From Spirochaetota bacterium (GTDB lineage Bacteria; Spirochaetota; UBA4802; UBA5550), in NCBI GenBank assembly GCA_017999915.1, contig JAGNKX010000021.1:16594-80593 (forward strand): a stretch of 64,000 nt of DNA, in the 5' to 3' direction. Both the position numbers and the translations under genes were made by a program. The notes under the pieces are model-generated. The model searched no databases. It saw only the letters and a list, made by a program, of their open reading frames with translations, and was not told where the DNA came from. Below, piece by piece: positions 43,932 to 52,627 of the stretch; positions within the stretch are counted from its first letter, which is position 1, and each line of letters starts with the position of its first letter.

Positions 43932-43976
43932 TTGCATTATAATCCGCAAGATATATACTCTAACACCAGGAATCCA

Positions 43977-44882
43977 ATGAAACAATTAGCTAGCGGCGCA
44001 ATACACGAACACATTCACGTGGCGGCCAACGCGGCATATCCCGGCTACGTGATCAGGGGCGACAAGAAAAACCTCATGGTGGAGTGCGGCATGAATCTCA
44101 TGGCACCGCTGTACCTGAAATCCATCAGGGACATACTGGGCGACGCGAACAGGCTCAATTATCTCTTCATTACCCATTCTCATTACGATCACCTGGGCGC
44201 GGCGAGCTACCTGAAGCGTAACATTCCCGGTCTTGCCATAGGCGCCCATGAAAGGGTGGCGCCGCTGTTGCAGAAGGAATCGGTCCTTGCCATGATGAAC
44301 CGCCTATCGGAGATCCAGCGCGGTCTGTTCAAGGATATTGCCGGTGACGAAGACCTGACCATCAGGCCCATGAATTTTGATCTTTCCCTTAAAGAAGGGG
44401 ACGAGTTCGATCTGGGCGGTCTGACCTGCCGAGTCTATGAAGTGCCGGGCCACACCAGGGATTCCCTGGCTTTTTATATCCCTGAATTGAAGGCCCTGTT
44501 CCCGGGTGAGGCGGCCGGAGTACCCCTCGGAAAGGAAGGGGAGGAGCCGCAGGTCGAGTTTCTCTCTTCATATGACGACTATCTGGCATCTCTGGATAAG
44601 ATGATCGCGCTGGAGCCGGCGCTGATAGGCATCGGCCACGGCTGGGTTCTTACGGACGATGATGCCTCCGATTTTTTAAGAAGATCCCGCGCTGCCACCT
44701 TTGAATACCGCGCCCTTATCGAGCAGTACATCAACGATGCCGGCGGCGACCTGGAGCGAGCCATCGAGACCATGGCGCGGAAGGAGTATGACGAGAAGGG
44801 GACTATTTTACAGGAGCGCAATGCCTATCTCACGAACCTGACGGCCCAGGTGAAGCATATCGCCGGCCTGATGCGCAATTAA
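43977..44882 (+). CDS. Metallo-beta-lactamase fold hydrolase
   Basis: 301 residues. The di-metal motif HxHxDH is present ('THSHYDHLGAAS' near residue 68), with the later 'VPGHTRDSLAFYI' His/Asp and 'IGHGWV' His. The ATG at 43977 has AGGA just upstream and is preferred to an in-frame start 84 bases earlier, inside the terminator hairpin. The C-terminal ~80 residues are helical and resemble the lid seen in lactonase or glyoxalase-II-like members. Substrate unknown. Confidence 0.85.
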   Translation: MKQLASGAIHEHIHVAANAAYPGYVIRGDKKNLMVECGMNLMAPLYLKSIRDILGDANRLNYLFITHSHYDHLGAASYLKRNIPGLAIGAHERVAPLLQKESVLAMMNRLSEIQRGLFKDIAGDEDLTIRPMNFDLSLKEGDEFDLGGLTCRVYEVPGHTRDSLAFYIPELKALFPGEAAGVPLGKEGEEPQVEFLSSYDDYLASLDKMIALEPALIGIGHGWVLTDDDASDFLRRSRAATFEYRALIEQYINDAGGDLERAIETMARKEYDEKGTILQERNAYLTNLTAQVKHIAGLMRN

Positions 44883-44887
44883 TAAGG

Positions 44888-44943
44888 CCGATAACAATCG
44901 GTCTGAACAATGCTCTGACCCCGGTTATTACCGATAACAATCG
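44888..44943. repeat. Dispersed repeat unit after the MBL gene (reverse orientation)
   Basis: CCGATAACAATCGG (44888-44901), box CTCTGACCCC (44913-44922) and CCGATAACAATCG (44931-44943): the same parts as at 11194-11323 but on the other strand, with palindromes only 43 bp apart. The first palindrome begins 6 bp after the stop codon. Confidence 0.8.
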
Positions 44944-45058
44944 AAACAATAATAGAAAAACCTGTACAAAAAATAAGTATTGGACAAACCCGGCGGATAT
45001 TCTCTAAACTTCCCTCTTAATCCATCACAATTCCCATTTATCCAATGGCAGGTGCCCG

Positions 45059-46273
45059 ATGAAAAAGATTGTTCTGCTTATTGCTATGACCGTATTTTTT
45101 TCCATGACCTTCTGCGTGACGACCCAGGATGCCACAAAGAGGATTGAGGATTCGAAACCCGCGGCCGAGGCCCTCAGGGCTGGAAAATTCGCCGATGCCC
45201 TGAATTTGTCGAATACAGCCATCGGCCGGGATGGCGGAAACTGCTACGCCCTGCTGGTGCGGGGCATTGCCCGCTATGGTATGGCGGTACGGGCGCTGTC
45301 CGCCGACGCCATGGACGTGTGGTCCCGGGGGTCGCGCCACAAGGGCTATGACCTCTATTTTTTGCGCGCCGCGGTTCAGAAGGCCAATGGTGAGTTTGCC
45401 CTTGTCGATTCCGATCTCGAAAAGGCGTCGCGCTGCAAGGATGTTTTTCTCGACCTTGCGCCGGCCCGGTGGGAATTCGACTGGAACGGCGACGGCAGAA
45501 TCGAAAGCCGCGACAGGGCCCTCCTTGAGATAGAGCTCGACGCGGAGGGGAAGAAATTGCCCGAGAACGATCCCCGCCGCAGGCCCCTGTATCGCTATGA
45601 CGTGGGCGATGCGCACTGGGCGCGCGCTTTCATTAATTTCCAGATGGCTGCGTTGAATATAGCCCTGGCATATGACTGGTCGATCATTAACACCTTCGCG
45701 ATCGGCGGGTTTAAAAACATCATTGAGATCAGGATAAAGATGCTGGATCGTTCGCTGATAGCGAAGGCGCGGAAAGAGATCCTAGCGGGCCTCGACTGCG
45801 CGGAAGAGGCGCGCCGCGCCTATCTGGCCGAAACCGATGACGAGCGCGAATGGGTCCCCAATCCCCGGCAGAAGGATCATCCCATGCCCCTTCCCGTTGA
45901 CGAGGAGCTCTACAAGACATGGGAGGGAGTTATATCTGATGTGCGGAAGCTGGTGAAGGGCGATGAGGGCCTGCGCCTTGCAGATGTGGCCGAATTACTT
46001 CAGATGAAGATAGAGCAGATGCCGAAGGGGTACCTGGATATCGGGAGGATGTTCGATCATCCCAAGGATGTAGCGATAAATCTTAACGATCTGATCATGC
46101 TGGAACGCACCCGTGACCTTGAAGGGATGCTCCACGCGGTCTTCGGCGAGTATTACCGCTATGATAAAAAGATGTCTCTCCTCACGTCGCGCCTGAAGCG
46201 GATGAAGCGTGAGATTGACGCGGGCTTGGAGCCTATCGGAATGAAACTCCGGTACCTGCTCTGGCTCAATTGA
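45059..46273 (+). CDS. Helical lipoprotein with EF-hand-like loop
   Basis: 404 residues. A short basic, hydrophobic N-terminus ends at Cys19 ('FFSMTFC'), a relaxed lipobox of spirochaete type. The body is a chain of helices with TPR-like spacing. One loop, 'DWNGDGRIESRDRALLE' near residue 142, has the DxNxDGxIxxxD pattern of an EF-hand or dockerin calcium loop. Otherwise unrecognised. The 3' end overlaps the convergent gene by 8 bp. Confidence 0.6.
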   Translation: MKKIVLLIAMTVFFSMTFCVTTQDATKRIEDSKPAAEALRAGKFADALNLSNTAIGRDGGNCYALLVRGIARYGMAVRALSADAMDVWSRGSRHKGYDLYFLRAAVQKANGEFALVDSDLEKASRCKDVFLDLAPARWEFDWNGDGRIESRDRALLEIELDAEGKKLPENDPRRRPLYRYDVGDAHWARAFINFQMAALNIALAYDWSIINTFAIGGFKNIIEIRIKMLDRSLIAKARKEILAGLDCAEEARRAYLAETDDEREWVPNPRQKDHPMPLPVDEELYKTWEGVISDVRKLVKGDEGLRLADVAELLQMKIEQMPKGYLDIGRMFDHPKDVAINLNDLIMLERTRDLEGMLHAVFGEYYRYDKKMSLLTSRLKRMKREIDAGLEPIGMKLRYLLWLN

Positions 46274-46652
46274 AGGGGGATTTTTTTATCTCGCGGCTGA
46301 AGCGGCAGACGACTTTTCTCTCCGGTACGGTGAGGATCACCTCGAGGGTGTTCTTGCCGTCCATCAGCGAGTAGGTGTACCCGTACAGGTTGTCTCCTTT
46401 TCTATTGCGGAAATCGAGGGTGTCGCCGTCGATTTTTCCCGAAAGCTCAACGACCGACCGCTCGCCGGTGATCAGCTCCCAGGAGATGCGGAATTTGTTG
46501 AAGCGGATTTTCTGTATTTCGATCGATTTGCCGCACCAGGGGTCCATGTAGGTCGGCATTTTCTTGTAGGTGCCGTTGAAGTCCGACACCAGGGCGTATC
46601 CCGCCGTCGAACAGACAAGGGCGATGATTATCGTTGTCGTCCATAGCTTCAT
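46266..46652 (-). CDS. Small exported hypothetical protein
   Basis: 128 residues with a signal peptide ('TTTIIIALVCSTAGYA'). The mature part is beta-rich, of the kind seen in small lipocalin-like or DUF-type envelope proteins ('FNGTYKKMPTYMDPWCGKSI', 'SGKIDGDTLDFRNRKGDNLYG'), with a single Cys pair that may form a disulfide. Its end overlaps the preceding lipoprotein gene in convergent orientation by 8 bp. Function unknown. Confidence 0.55.
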   Translation of the reverse strand: MKLWTTTIIIALVCSTAGYALVSDFNGTYKKMPTYMDPWCGKSIEIQKIRFNKFRISWELITGERSVVELSGKIDGDTLDFRNRKGDNLYGYTYSLMDGKNTLEVILTVPERKVVCRFSREIKKSPFN

Positions 46653-46706
46653 AGTGTCACCTTGCGAAGCGACGTGCCCATCGTGGCTGCGCGCAGGGCC
46701 TCATCC

Positions 46707-47432
46707 TCAGGCGTAGCTGACGAGAAGCCTGCCCACGTCCATGACCGTCGCGTATATCATCAGTCCGATGATCAGCAGCCATCCGATGACCATGATCGGC
46801 ACGAAGAGCGGCCTGAGGCGGACGCTGATCTTTTCCAGGATGCAAAAGAGTATTTTCCCGCCGTCGAGGACCGGCAGCGGCAGCAGGTTGAAGATCGCGA
46901 GGTTTGCGCTGATGATGACCGTCAGCCGTATTGCGTTGACACCGTCGCCGCCGATGAACTTGCCCCCGTCATGGAGTATGCCGACGATGCCCGAGACATT
47001 GCCGGGCTTGGCGAAGAGGTTTCCGAAGGCGATGAAAATCCTGTGTATCAAGTCAGCTGTCTGGCGGAACGGCTCGATGGCGATGCCGGCAAATGAAAAG
47101 CCCGCCTGCAAGATGTTCAGGGCGCCGAAGAGGATCAGGATCGGCAGCAGGTTGGCCGCCGGTCCGCCCAGGGAAAAGATAATACGCTTGTAGATGGGAA
47201 TGCGGAAATAGTCCTGTTCGTCTTTCACGGCGGGTAGTACGTATCCACCCAGCGGCACCAGGGAGAGACGGTATTCGGTGCCGCCGATGGTTTTTTTCCA
47301 CAGGGCCGGCCCGAAACCGACGGAGAACACCTCGATCGGCACTCCCACTGCCCTGGCGGCAATGAAGTGGCCCAGCTCATGGATTAAGATAAGCAGGCCG
47401 ATTATTAAGAGAACTGCCAGATAATTCATCAT
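46707..47432 (-). CDS. M50 site-2 protease, short form without PDZ
   Basis: 241 residues with about six membrane segments. Zinc motif 'HELGHFIAA' at residues ~19-27 and the second metal-binding loop 'LPLPVLDGGK' near residue 190 are intact, so it should be an active intramembrane protease. Canonical RseP-type proteins are 350-450 residues with one or two PDZ domains between these motifs; here the gap is filled only by membrane helices. The usual neighbours dxr/cdsA are absent. Target unknown, possibly the anti-sigma factor at 11.4-12.5 kb, but nothing in sequence links them. Confidence 0.85.
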   Translation of the reverse strand: MMNYLAVLLIIGLLILIHELGHFIAARAVGVPIEVFSVGFGPALWKKTIGGTEYRLSLVPLGGYVLPAVKDEQDYFRIPIYKRIIFSLGGPAANLLPILILFGALNILQAGFSFAGIAIEPFRQTADLIHRIFIAFGNLFAKPGNVSGIVGILHDGGKFIGGDGVNAIRLTVIISANLAIFNLLPLPVLDGGKILFCILEKISVRLRPLFVPIMVIGWLLIIGLMIYATVMDVGRLLVSYA

Positions 47433-47497
47433 TCCTCGCAGGATTCGTATTATTTTTTGTAAGAAAAAATTTATGCAGATTTTGTTACAGTAAAAAT

Positions 47498-47639
47498 CCC
47501 TTTCCCTTGATGGGAGGGGATAGGGGAGGGTGATTGATTGGATCTTTCACCCCCACCCGACATCTGCCGGACAGGATGTCCCAATGCCGCGGAGGCCATG
47601 GATGGCCGAGAGCGGCCCCCATCGAGGGGGGGGACCTCC
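47498..47639. repeat. GC-rich nested-hairpin element with internal insertion
   Basis: Begins like the acsB-acsC element (CCCTTGATGGG hairpin, GGGAGGGTGA...TCACCCCCACC) but the right half is interrupted by a segment with GACAGGATGTC and GGCCATGGATGGCC. The same two motifs interrupt the element at 23180-23375. It fills the gap between the aldolase and M50 genes. Confidence 0.7.
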
Positions 47640-47663
47640 GATTCCAATGATTTATCCAGTATC

Positions 47664-48944
47664 CTAGTCGCTGTGGTCCTTGCCGTCCTGCACCTTGACA
47701 AAGGCCTTCGCCTTCTCGACGATCCTGTCCTTGGTCCACTCCTTCGGGTCTTCCATGCGGGCCGCCTTGGGCCCCAGGTCATAGGAATTTGCCTTGAGGA
47801 TGGCGTCGATGCCCAGCGGCGCCGTGTCCTTGGCATTGAGGACGTTCACGAGCATGTTGTACACGAAATCCTCAACGCCCTTGGCCATGCGGCCGCGCAC
47901 GTCCGCCGGCAGGCCGGTGAGCTTGTTCTCGAAGGGGAGGTTCAGCTTTTTGTAGTCCCCCGCCTTCAGGGTTTTCTCCGTGGCGTACTTGACCATCTCC
48001 TCCCACATCTCCTCTGTTACGCCTGCGCCCTTCACCTTCTTGAAATTCTTGTTCGCGTCCAGCTGGGCGTTGCCGTAGTCGTTCACCTCGAGGCCCCAGG
48101 ATATCATCTGCAGGGCCGTGGCCACGTTGGCCTTGGTGGTCCTGGTCTTCTGCGCGATCTGGCGGAGCCGATCCGAGCTGTTCCCGGAAGTGCCGTGCTG
48201 GGCGCCGGAGACCTTGTATTTCTCGATGGCCTGGTGGATCTTTGCGGTCAGGTCCACCTGTATCCCGGCGTCGCTTTCCTCGATGCCGTGGGTGGTGCCG
48301 TTGTTCAGGGCGATCCAGTCGGGGAAGATGTCATGGGCGTTCAGGCCCTGGATCAGGAAGAGGGCCTCTTCCGGCGTCGACAGCCCTTCCTTGCCCTTGA
48401 TCTCGCCCACCTCCGTCTCGAGGCCCGCCCACTTGGGCACGAGGGGATTGAGCTCGATGCTGGCCAGGAGGTTCTTGTCATCGGTCAGGTGCGACGCGTC
48501 GATCGCAATGGACGTGATGCCCGCCTCGAACATGGTCGGTATCTCGATCTTGGCCGCGGCGAGGTCCTTGTCGTTCTGGATCCCGTAGTGGTCGGCGTGG
48601 ATGGCGACGGGCACGGTGATGCCCAGTTCGTTGCAGACCTGGTCTATGAGGGCCGCCATGTTCCAGTAGTTGACCGCGCAGTAGGCCTTGGCGCCGCCCT
48701 CGGACTTGGCGATCTCCAGGATGACGGCCGCGTTGGCGCGCTGGGCGGCCATCAGGGTGCCGCGGATCACGAAGCTGTTGCGGACATTGGCGGCTATGGA
48801 GATGGAGTTACCCTTGGCTATCATGGCGCGGTCGATTACCTTGCCGCTCACGATCAGGGCTTTCGAATTGGGGAAGAGCTTGGTTATGTTGGGGGGCCGC
48901 CCGACTTCGAGGGCCTTTAAGAAATCTTTGCTATAATCAGGCAT
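47664..48944 (-). CDS. Class II fructose-bisphosphate aldolase-like protein
   Basis: 426 residues, zinc-dependent class II ketose-bisphosphate aldolase fold. Metal and active-site segments: 'VAIHADHYG' (His-x-Asp-His), 'ETEVGEIKG', 'NNGTTHGIE' and 'SGAQHGTSG' with the phosphate-binding loop. At 426 it is longer than the common ~285-360 form, with an extended C-terminal helical part. Start has AAGGAGG upstream. It probably works in glycolysis/gluconeogenesis. A different sugar-phosphate substrate is possible for this long type. Confidence 0.85.
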   Translation of the reverse strand: MPDYSKDFLKALEVGRPPNITKLFPNSKALIVSGKVIDRAMIAKGNSISIAANVRNSFVIRGTLMAAQRANAAVILEIAKSEGGAKAYCAVNYWNMAALIDQVCNELGITVPVAIHADHYGIQNDKDLAAAKIEIPTMFEAGITSIAIDASHLTDDKNLLASIELNPLVPKWAGLETEVGEIKGKEGLSTPEEALFLIQGLNAHDIFPDWIALNNGTTHGIEESDAGIQVDLTAKIHQAIEKYKVSGAQHGTSGNSSDRLRQIAQKTRTTKANVATALQMISWGLEVNDYGNAQLDANKNFKKVKGAGVTEEMWEEMVKYATEKTLKAGDYKKLNLPFENKLTGLPADVRGRMAKGVEDFVYNMLVNVLNAKDTAPLGIDAILKANSYDLGPKAARMEDPKEWTKDRIVEKAKAFVKVQDGKDHSD

Positions 48945-49257
48945 GGTGTTCCTCCTTAATCTGGTTATGGTTCGCGATGTACTGTACTATATATTGCCAA
49001 GCGGTGCGTGAAACCCATGAGGTAGCTTTATATACAATATGGAAGGGAATTTGATTTTTTATCAAGCCAAAATTGGACGTTTGAGGTATTTATTCATCTG
49101 TCGTGACAATTTTCTGTTTTTGTTCGGTTATTCTATATTCGGATTGTTCACCACTGGAAAAAGGATTGATCATAAAACCATCCATATACTATTCTGTCAT
49201 TGTATCGGCTAATGCTAATCAGCCAGCGATACCATATCAAACAATTTCGTTTATCAG
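48945..49257. other. 313-bp divergent intergenic region, nothing identified
   Basis: Lies between the aldolase and TlpA-like genes, which are transcribed outward. The sequence is AT-rich and must hold two promoters, but I see no convincing -35/-10 pairs. A weak imperfect hairpin (GTATCGGCT...AGCC-AG-CGATAC) lies near 49200-49231. Confidence 0.45.
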
Positions 49258-49761
49258 ATGACAATGACCAAGCGTTTCGGGATGCTGTTGTTCATTGTAA
49301 CAGCGGTTCTGCCTTTGGCGGGCGCACCTGGACAGGCCCCCGGCTTCGCCCTGCCGGATAACCGGGGCGCCATGGTGTTCAGGTCCTCCTTCAGGGGCAA
49401 CCTCCTCATTTCCTTCTTCGCCAGCTACTGCCGTCCCTGCGCCAGGGAGCTGCCGATGCTGATCGAGTTGGAGAAAAAATATAAAAAGCGGAAAAATATC
49501 TCGCTGGTTTTAATTGCCGTGGACGCCAACGATTCCGGCGGCACGGCAAAGGAGAAGGCGGGCAGATTTTTAAGGAATGCGGGCATCGACCATGATTATC
49601 TCATTGATATGTACCAGGTGGTGATAGCGAAGTACAATCCGAAAAAGGAGCTTCCCGCCGCCTTCCTGGTCGATGCGGCGGGGCATATCGTATTCAGTGC
49701 GGTGGGCGCCGGAGAGGATACGGTCCTCCGGCTGGAAAAGGCCATTCAAAGCCTGAAATAA
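49258..49761 (+). CDS. TlpA-like thioredoxin-fold protein
   Basis: 167 residues with a signal peptide (cleavage around 'PLAGAPG'), then a TlpA/ResA-like fold: 'ISFFASYCRPCARELPMLIEL' with active-site CxxC (Cys-Arg-Pro-Cys) and the cis-Pro 'ELPAAFLVDAAGHIV'. It reduces disulfides or assists cytochrome/thiol maturation outside the cytoplasm. It is followed by the CsgG-like gene at 22 bp and is likely cotranscribed. The ribosome site is weak. Confidence 0.85.
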   Translation: MTMTKRFGMLLFIVTAVLPLAGAPGQAPGFALPDNRGAMVFRSSFRGNLLISFFASYCRPCARELPMLIELEKKYKKRKNISLVLIAVDANDSGGTAKEKAGRFLRNAGIDHDYLIDMYQVVIAKYNPKKELPAAFLVDAAGHIVFSAVGAGEDTVLRLEKAIQSLK

Positions 49762-49783
49762 GAAAAAGAATCGGGGGAGTGGG

Positions 49784-50794
49784 TTGATGAAAAAAATGAT
49801 TTCAGCATGGTTCGCCGCCATGGCGATCGCCCTGCCGCTTTCAGCTGCGGAGAAGATGACCATTGCAGTTATGGATTTCAATGCCCAGGATGTGCCAAGG
49901 GCCGAAGCAGTAAAGGTTTCCGAATTGATCCGTAACGAGATGGTGAATTCCGGAAGGTATGTCGTTCTTGAACGGGCCCAGGTTGGTAAAATCCTGAAGG
50001 AGCAGGGGTTCCAGATGACCGGGTGCACCGATGTGACCTGCGCGGTCCAGGTGGGGAAGCTCCTGAGCGCGCGGAAGATCCTGGTGGGGACCGTCATGAA
50101 GTTCGGCAACAACGTGGCGGTGACCGGACGGGTCGTGGACGTGGAAAAGGGTATCGCCGAGTTATCGGAAAAGGAGCGGGCCATTTCGAAAGACGATGAG
50201 TTTTACATGGTGGAGCGCTTCTGCGACAAGCTGACCTATAGAATAACGGGGAGGACGCTTTATAAAAAAGATGGTTCCTATGTCAATACACCAAATTATC
50301 GTTCTCCATCATCACCGTTATATCTTCATAAGGATCCGACATTATGGCTGTCAGTGGCATCGGGAATATCATCATTGATCGTTTTTGCGGTCGGTGAAAA
50401 TGATTATAAAGTAAAGAGTTCCCGTTATTTTAAAGAAGAAAAAATAGATTTCTTTTATTTTACAAATGCGCCTTATATTATTGGATGGTCCGGTCCATAT
50501 GCTTTATTTGGTACTAATTATTTTATTGAATGGGGTAAAACACGTACTAAAATTCACAAACTAAAAAATTATAAAGAAGTTATGTATATCACCAGCGGTT
50601 CATTAGGCGGCTTCGCCGCTGCAATGCTGCTGACATTCATCGGCCGCAGCATATATTATGCAGTGAATTTTCAGGTGGATTCATACAATTCGAATAATAA
50701 TGTGGATGTTTTTATCCCATCGCAGTATTTCAGTGTCGTTGACTGGATGAAGGGCAAGCCTTGTTTTGGATTGGGGATGTCGATGAGATTTTAG
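49784..50794 (+). CDS. CsgG-like exported protein with AT-rich C-terminal half
   Basis: 336 residues. Signal peptide, then residues ~25-150 match the CsgG/TolB-N-like domain: 'TIAVMDFNAQDV', 'GRYVVLERAQVGKILKEQGF', 'GCTDVTCAVQVGKLLSARKI'. This part belongs to secretion or regulatory proteins of the outer envelope. From about 50260 the base composition drops sharply and the C-terminal 160 residues carry two or more hydrophobic helices ('LWLSVASGISSLIVFAVG', 'LGGFAAAMLLTFIGRSI'). The change looks like a joined segment. Function unknown. Confidence 0.7.
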   Translation: MMKKMISAWFAAMAIALPLSAAEKMTIAVMDFNAQDVPRAEAVKVSELIRNEMVNSGRYVVLERAQVGKILKEQGFQMTGCTDVTCAVQVGKLLSARKILVGTVMKFGNNVAVTGRVVDVEKGIAELSEKERAISKDDEFYMVERFCDKLTYRITGRTLYKKDGSYVNTPNYRSPSSPLYLHKDPTLWLSVASGISSLIVFAVGENDYKVKSSRYFKEEKIDFFYFTNAPYIIGWSGPYALFGTNYFIEWGKTRTKIHKLKNYKEVMYITSGSLGGFAAAMLLTFIGRSIYYAVNFQVDSYNSNNNVDVFIPSQYFSVVDWMKGKPCFGLGMSMRF

Positions 50795-50805
50795 TGATTA
50801 TTAAC

Positions 50806-50837
50806 CTGTCCCGGAACGGAATGCAGTTCCGGGACAG
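50806..50837. terminator. 12-bp hairpin between convergent genes
   Basis: CTGTCCCGGAAC, loop GGAATGCA, GTTCCGGGACAG, 11 bp after the CsgG-like stop and 18 bp before the end of the LCCL gene. Perfect stem, no long T-run, serves both strands. Confidence 0.65.
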
Positions 50838-50855
50838 TTGTGATAATTAGTAGTG

Positions 50856-51239
50856 CTACTTGGCCACCTGGAAGGCCGTATCGCCCCAGGATACTTTCCA
50901 GTCGTCGGATTTGACGCCGTTGCGCTCGCTTCCATCATACTTGTCCAGGCCTTTGACCACGAGAACCTTGACTGCGCCGCCCTTGTCTTTCGGAATGACG
51001 CCGGCGTGGATACCGGCCATGCAGACCGATGAGTCGGTGGTATAGGTGTCTGTTCCCCATACGAATCCCATGTCACAGTTGGCCGGGCAGGTAACCGTGA
51101 ACGACGCGCCGACCTTCTTGTCCTGCACGTTGACATCCCTCATTTTAGTGGCGCATTCGACCGACAGGGTCTTTTTGCATCCCACAAAAACCACAGCTAT
51201 CAATGAAAAAGTGATAAGAATGATACAAGTTTTTTTCAT
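50856..51239 (-). CDS. LCCL-domain lipoprotein
   Basis: 127 residues. Lipoprotein signal with Cys near residue 21 ('IAVVFVGC'). The mature part is one LCCL domain: 'TVTCPANCDMGFVWGTDTY', 'SSVCMAGIHAGVIPKDKGG' and 'GSERNGVKSDDW' match the conserved Cys and the 'AxHAG' and 'NGVxS' signatures. LCCL domains are best known from eukaryotic extracellular proteins; some bacteria carry them as surface lipoproteins. The ATG at 51239 has AGGAGG eight bases upstream; a GTG six bases earlier is too close to it. Confidence 0.85.
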   Translation of the reverse strand: MKKTCIILITFSLIAVVFVGCKKTLSVECATKMRDVNVQDKKVGASFTVTCPANCDMGFVWGTDTYTTDSSVCMAGIHAGVIPKDKGGAVKVLVVKGLDKYDGSERNGVKSDDWKVSWGDTAFQVAK

Positions 51240-51643
51240 GTCCACTTCCTCCTGGTGATTGTTTTATCAGGTATAATACTATTAATTTGAATCATGTCAA
51301 TACTAATATTATAAAACTTACATGTAACAAGAATAATGGTGGATATACATATTATTCTAACAGTTTCCTGAAAAACTCCTTCCTTGGAGTTTTTCAGGGT
51401 CGGTTTTACGAAGTGAATTCGTAAAACCTCACATTTTTCTCAGCTAATGCCTCGAAAAATGGCGATACATCCATGTATCGTTTAGCAGTTCGCTGTTTTT
51501 CAGCAAACTGCTAATTTATACTCATACCCGGGTGGAGTTGCCGGGGGAGGGACGAATTCCGCCCATTTTCTGGTAGACAAAAAAAGTGATATTTTACATT
51601 TCGTAAAAGATACCTGTACTTCTATTATATGGGGAGTGATCCT
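51240..51643. other. 404-bp intergenic region upstream of the bat operon
   Basis: No gene. The middle (51367-51514) is a chain of hairpins described separately. The right part (51520-51640) holds the ribosome site of moxR (GGGGAG) and presumably the operon promoter, which I could not define. Confidence 0.5.
51367..51514. repeat. Chain of five consecutive hairpins
   Basis: CCTGAAAAACTCC-(6)-GGAGTTTTTCAGG (51367-51398), GGTTTTACGAA-(5)-TTCGTAAAACC (51402-51428), CATTTTTC-(14)-GAAAAATG (51432-51461), CGATACAT-CC-ATGTATCG (51463-51480) and TTAGCAGTT...AACTGCTAA (51482-51514) with an inner CAGC pairing. They lie end to end with almost no gap. This is either a mobile hairpin element or a structured RNA. 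Confidence 0.75.
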
Positions 51644-52627
51644 ATGGATTATGCCGAAATCGAAAAGCTCACCGAAAAGGTGAAGGCCGAAAATGACTTT
51701 GTGGCCAAAATAAAGGAAGAGATCGCCAGGGTCATCGTGGGGCAGGAAGCCCTGGTGGACCGGATCCTGATTTCCTATATATCCGGGGGCCACGTCCTTC
51801 TCGAGGGCCTGCCGGGCCTGGCCAAGACCCTGGCCATCCGCGCCTTTTCCCGCTCCATTGACACGTCGTTCCAGCGCGTGCAGTTCACGCCGGACCTTCT
51901 TCCGGCGGACCTCATCGGCACGCGCATCTACAATCCGAAGGAGATGGACTTCTTCACCAAGAAGGGCCCGATCTTCACAAACCTTCTCCTGGCTGACGAG
52001 ATCAACCGCGCCCCGGCCAAGGTGCAGTCGGCCCTCCTCCAGGCCATGGAGGAAAAACAGGTGACCATCGGCGAGGAGACCTATACCCTGGAGAAGCCCT
52101 TCATGGTCCTGGCCACGGAGAACCCCATCGAGCAGGAGGGGACCTATCCCCTTCCGGAGGCGCAGCTGGACCGCTTCTTTATGAAGGTGCTGGTGGACTA
52201 TCCCACGCACCAGGAGGAGAAGGAGATCCTGAACCGCTTCAGCGATATTAAAGTGGACAATGTCAAGAAGGTCCTGGCGCCGGAGAAGATCGCGAAGAAG
52301 GCCGAGATCATAGAAAAGATATACATCGACGACAAGCTCATCGATTACATCGTCACCATCGTGGGCGAGACGCGGAAGCCGTCGCGGAAGGAGCTCAAGA
52401 AATACATCGAGTTCGGGGCCAGCCCCCGGGCCTCCATCGCCCTGATGAAGGCGTCCCGGTGCATTGCCTTTATCCGCGGCCGCGGCTTCGTCACGCCGGA
52501 CGACATCAAGGAGATCGGCGCGGACGTGCTGCGCCACCGCATCATCCTCTCCTACGAGGCCGAGGCCGACGGCAAGAGCGCCGACGACGTGGTGAAACTG
52601 CTCTTTGATTCCGTGGAGGTCCCCTAG
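51644..52627 (+). CDS. MoxR-family AAA+ ATPase
   Basis: 327 residues. MoxR chaperone ATPase that heads the bat operon. Walker A 'EGLPGLAKTLAIRAF' near residue 51, Walker B 'LLLADEINRAPAKVQSALLQ', sensor 'VLATENPIEQEGTYPLPEAQ' and arginine-finger region. The ATG at 51644 has GGGAG seven bases upstream; an ATG 15 bases earlier is less likely. MoxR acts with the DUF58 and VWA proteins, probably inserting metal or folding an envelope partner. Confidence 0.95.
   Translation: MDYAEIEKLTEKVKAENDFVAKIKEEIARVIVGQEALVDRILISYISGGHVLLEGLPGLAKTLAIRAFSRSIDTSFQRVQFTPDLLPADLIGTRIYNPKEMDFFTKKGPIFTNLLLADEINRAPAKVQSALLQAMEEKQVTIGEETYTLEKPFMVLATENPIEQEGTYPLPEAQLDRFFMKVLVDYPTHQEEKEILNRFSDIKVDNVKKVLAPEKIAKKAEIIEKIYIDDKLIDYIVTIVGETRKPSRKELKKYIEFGASPRASIALMKASRCIAFIRGRGFVTPDDIKEIGADVLRHRIILSYEAEADGKSADDVVKLLFDSVEVP

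Noticed and set aside
47538..48920. 460-codon open frame opposite the aldolase gene
   Set aside because: Shadow of codon bias; no ribosome site and no recognisable domain, while the aldolase is clear.
51500..52537. 345-codon open frame opposite moxR
   Set aside because: Shadow; MoxR has all AAA+ motifs on the other strand.
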